Source: Orlajensenia leifsoniae (GTDB lineage Bacteria > Actinomycetota > Actinomycetes > Actinomycetales > Microbacteriaceae). Taken from it: a stretch of 64,000 bases of DNA. The notes beneath the pieces were generated by a model. It was given only the letters and a program-made list of their open reading frames with translations. It was not told where the DNA came from and searched no databases. Position numbers and translations under genes: made by a program. Below are positions 62,803 to 64,000 of the stretch, in pieces. The stretch lies in assembly GCF_004570845.1 (NCBI RefSeq), contig NZ_SPQZ01000001.1, positions 682,001 to 746,000 on the forward strand, in the 5' to 3' direction. Numbering within the stretch: the first letter of the stretch is position 1; every line of letters starts with the position of its first letter.

Positions 62803-63594
62803 TCAGCGCAGCTGCACCAACTCGCGCACGTCGTCGTGGGGCAGCTCGTCGACGACCGCGCTCACCCAGATCTCCTCGAGGGTGACGGCTCCGCGGTAGG
62901 TGCTGAGGAACGCCGTGTCGGCGGCGTCGCGTCCGGTGGCGATGCGCACGAGCGACTGGCGAGGGGCCAGCGCCGTGGCGTCGACGACGTGCCAGGCGCC
63001 GTCGACGTAGGCCTCGGCCACGGCGTGGAAGTCCATCGGGTCGAGGCCGGGGGCGTAGACGGCCACGAGCCTGGCCGGGATGTCGAGCGCGCGGAGGAAC
63101 GCGATCACCAGGTGCGCGTAGTCGCGGCAGACACCCTGGCGGGCGAGCAGGGTGCGCTCGGCACCGTCGGTGGGCAGGCTCGAGCCGGGCACGTAGGCGA
63201 GGTGGCTGCCGACCCAGGAGCTGACCGCGTCGAGCGCATCGACGCCGCTGAGGCCGCCGAACTGGGCCACGGCGGTGGGGCCGAGCGAGTCCGACTCGCA
63301 GTACCGGCTCGGACGCAGGTAGGTGAGCAGCGAGCGCTCCGTCACGGCGAGGGGCTCGGCCTGTCCTGTCACCGTGACCGCGTAATCGAGGGTGAGTTCG
63401 CCGGGTCCGGCCTCGAGGGCGTGGATGCGGGTTCCATGGCCGCTGATCACCTCACGGGCTTCGACGGGGGAACCGTCGAGCTTCAGCTCCAGGGTCTCGG
63501 TGCGTTCGTTGCCCTCGGCGGCGGCCACGATGAACGCGAGGTGGGCCGGGTCGAGGATCTGGAGGCGGAGGTGGGCGTTGGCCTTGCGCTGCAT
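62803..63594 (-). CDS. Transglutaminase-like protein
   Basis: 263 aa, no signal peptide. The N-terminal ~90 residues form a beta-rich part (LRLQILDPAHLAFIVAAAEG). The catalytic core has Cys in LARQGVCRDYAHLVIAFLRA, His in LDPMDFHAVAEAYVDGAW and Asp in HVVDATALAPRQ, a complete triad. Upstream of it lies YLRPSRYCESDSLGPTAV, the Bacterial_transglut N-terminal pattern. Such proteins are usually peptidases or amidases in the cytoplasm. AGGAGA precedes the ATG. It stands alone. Confidence 0.9.
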   Translation of the reverse strand: MQRKANAHLRLQILDPAHLAFIVAAAEGNERTETLELKLDGSPVEAREVISGHGTRIHALEAGPGELTLDYAVTVTGQAEPLAVTERSLLTYLRPSRYCESDSLGPTAVAQFGGLSGVDALDAVSSWVGSHLAYVPGSSLPTDGAERTLLARQGVCRDYAHLVIAFLRALDIPARLVAVYAPGLDPMDFHAVAEAYVDGAWHVVDATALAPRQSLVRIATGRDAADTAFLSTYRGAVTLEEIWVSAVVDELPHDDVRELVQLR

Positions 63595-63698
63595 CTGAGG
63601 TCTCCTGTTACGACGGGGGACGGTGCGGTGCCGTGCGGCACGGTCGTCCTATCATCACAGCACCGAGCGCTCTGTCCAGCGCCGGGACGGCATCCGTC

Positions 63699-63998
63699 TC
63701 AGCGCAGAGGGGATCCGACGACGGAGAAGGCCGTTCCCCCCATCACGCCCGAGAGCAGCGGTCGGGCCTCGTCGATGGCGGCCTGAACCGACGCGAGCCG
63801 GAGCGATGCCCGATGCGACTCCTCCGACTCCCAGAGCTCGGCGACGAACACGGTGTCGGGTTCGTCATCGTTCACGCCCACCTCGTAGAGGAGGCATCCG
63901 ACCTCCCGCAACTCGACGCTGGGACGGGTGAGCAGGGCGACGAGTTCGTCGCGCCGGCCGGGACGGGCACCGAGGGTGCCGATGTTCGCGTAGGTCAT
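63699..63998 (-). CDS. ABM-family monooxygenase-like protein (YgiN type)
   Basis: 99 aa, complete, with the start codon 2 bp from the window edge, so the upstream control region is not seen. ANIGTLGARPGRRDELVALL, GCLLYEVGVNDDEPDTVFVA and ELWESEESHRASLRLASVQA define the small ferredoxin-like antibiotic biosynthesis monooxygenase dimer. Members oxidise quinols or heme or only bind them. Substrate is unknown. Confidence 0.88.
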   Translation of the reverse strand: MTYANIGTLGARPGRRDELVALLTRPSVELREVGCLLYEVGVNDDEPDTVFVAELWESEESHRASLRLASVQAAIDEARPLLSGVMGGTAFSVVGSPLR

Positions 63999-64000
63999 GC

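Overview
This window is high-GC actinobacterial DNA. Gene content and style point to the family Microbacteriaceae: paired treY/treZ, a CopC/YcnI copper pair, acyl-CoA oxidase, many GGATGC/GCATCC oligomers, and many genes whose start codon lies only 6-8 nt after a TANNNT -10 box (leaderless mRNAs). Genus cannot be fixed from the sequence alone. I see no rRNA, tRNA, CRISPR array, transposase, integrase or phage gene. Both window edges lie in chromosome-like sequence, and a gene is cut at position 1.

Region 1 (1-20252) is a surface/exopolysaccharide locus. It holds glycosyltransferases (a fucosyltransferase-like enzyme, one GT4-like, two GT2-like), two acyltransferase-3 membrane proteins (one with a C-terminal SGNH domain), a hexapeptide-repeat acetyltransferase, a polysaccharide pyruvyl transferase, a Wzx-type flippase, a cytidylyltransferase and an FrhB-like iron-sulfur protein. 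It also encodes two large secreted multidomain proteins: a 1563-aa beta-propeller/LamG/PKD protein and a 696-aa beta-helix protein. Together they could make, modify (acetyl, pyruvyl), export and bind or trim one polymer.

Region 2 (20264-35909) is mostly housekeeping: a small alarmone synthetase, a YpfJ-type zinc peptidase, two tandem duplicate acyltransferases, proline iminopeptidase divergent from malate dehydrogenase, acyl-CoA oxidase, a pair of small paralogous membrane proteins, a DrrAB-like ABC exporter, a PadR regulator with its HAAS-domain membrane protein, a GNAT acetyltransferase and RecQ helicase.

Region 3 (36121-44854) has a CopC / YcnI / His-rich membrane protein operon, a 1357-aa secreted nuclease-nucleotidase fusion, an EamA transporter and small membrane proteins.

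Region 4 (45167-56082) consists of small regulator-led units: ArsR-AHSA1-VOC-PhzF; a LacA-like acetyltransferase; a four-gene hydrolase/tautomerase operon divergent from a TetR gene; an SDR; and MarR divergent from an MFS pump and a DJ-1/PfpI protein, followed by a zf-TFIIB protein. Clear palindromic operator candidates sit in front of the ArsR, PadR, TetR and MarR genes.

Region 5 (56281-64000) has a YbdK-type carboxylate-amine ligase, treZ-treY for trehalose from glycogen or maltodextrin, a Gfo/Idh/MocA oxidoreductase, a transglutaminase-like protein and an ABM-type monooxygenase.

Two families of short dispersed intergenic repeats (three copies each) and several strong hairpins lie between genes. 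No wholly new system is proven. The best candidates for new biology are the polysaccharide locus with its FrhB-like protein and modular secreted proteins, the dispersed repeats, and the large inverted repeat inside the ArsR operon.
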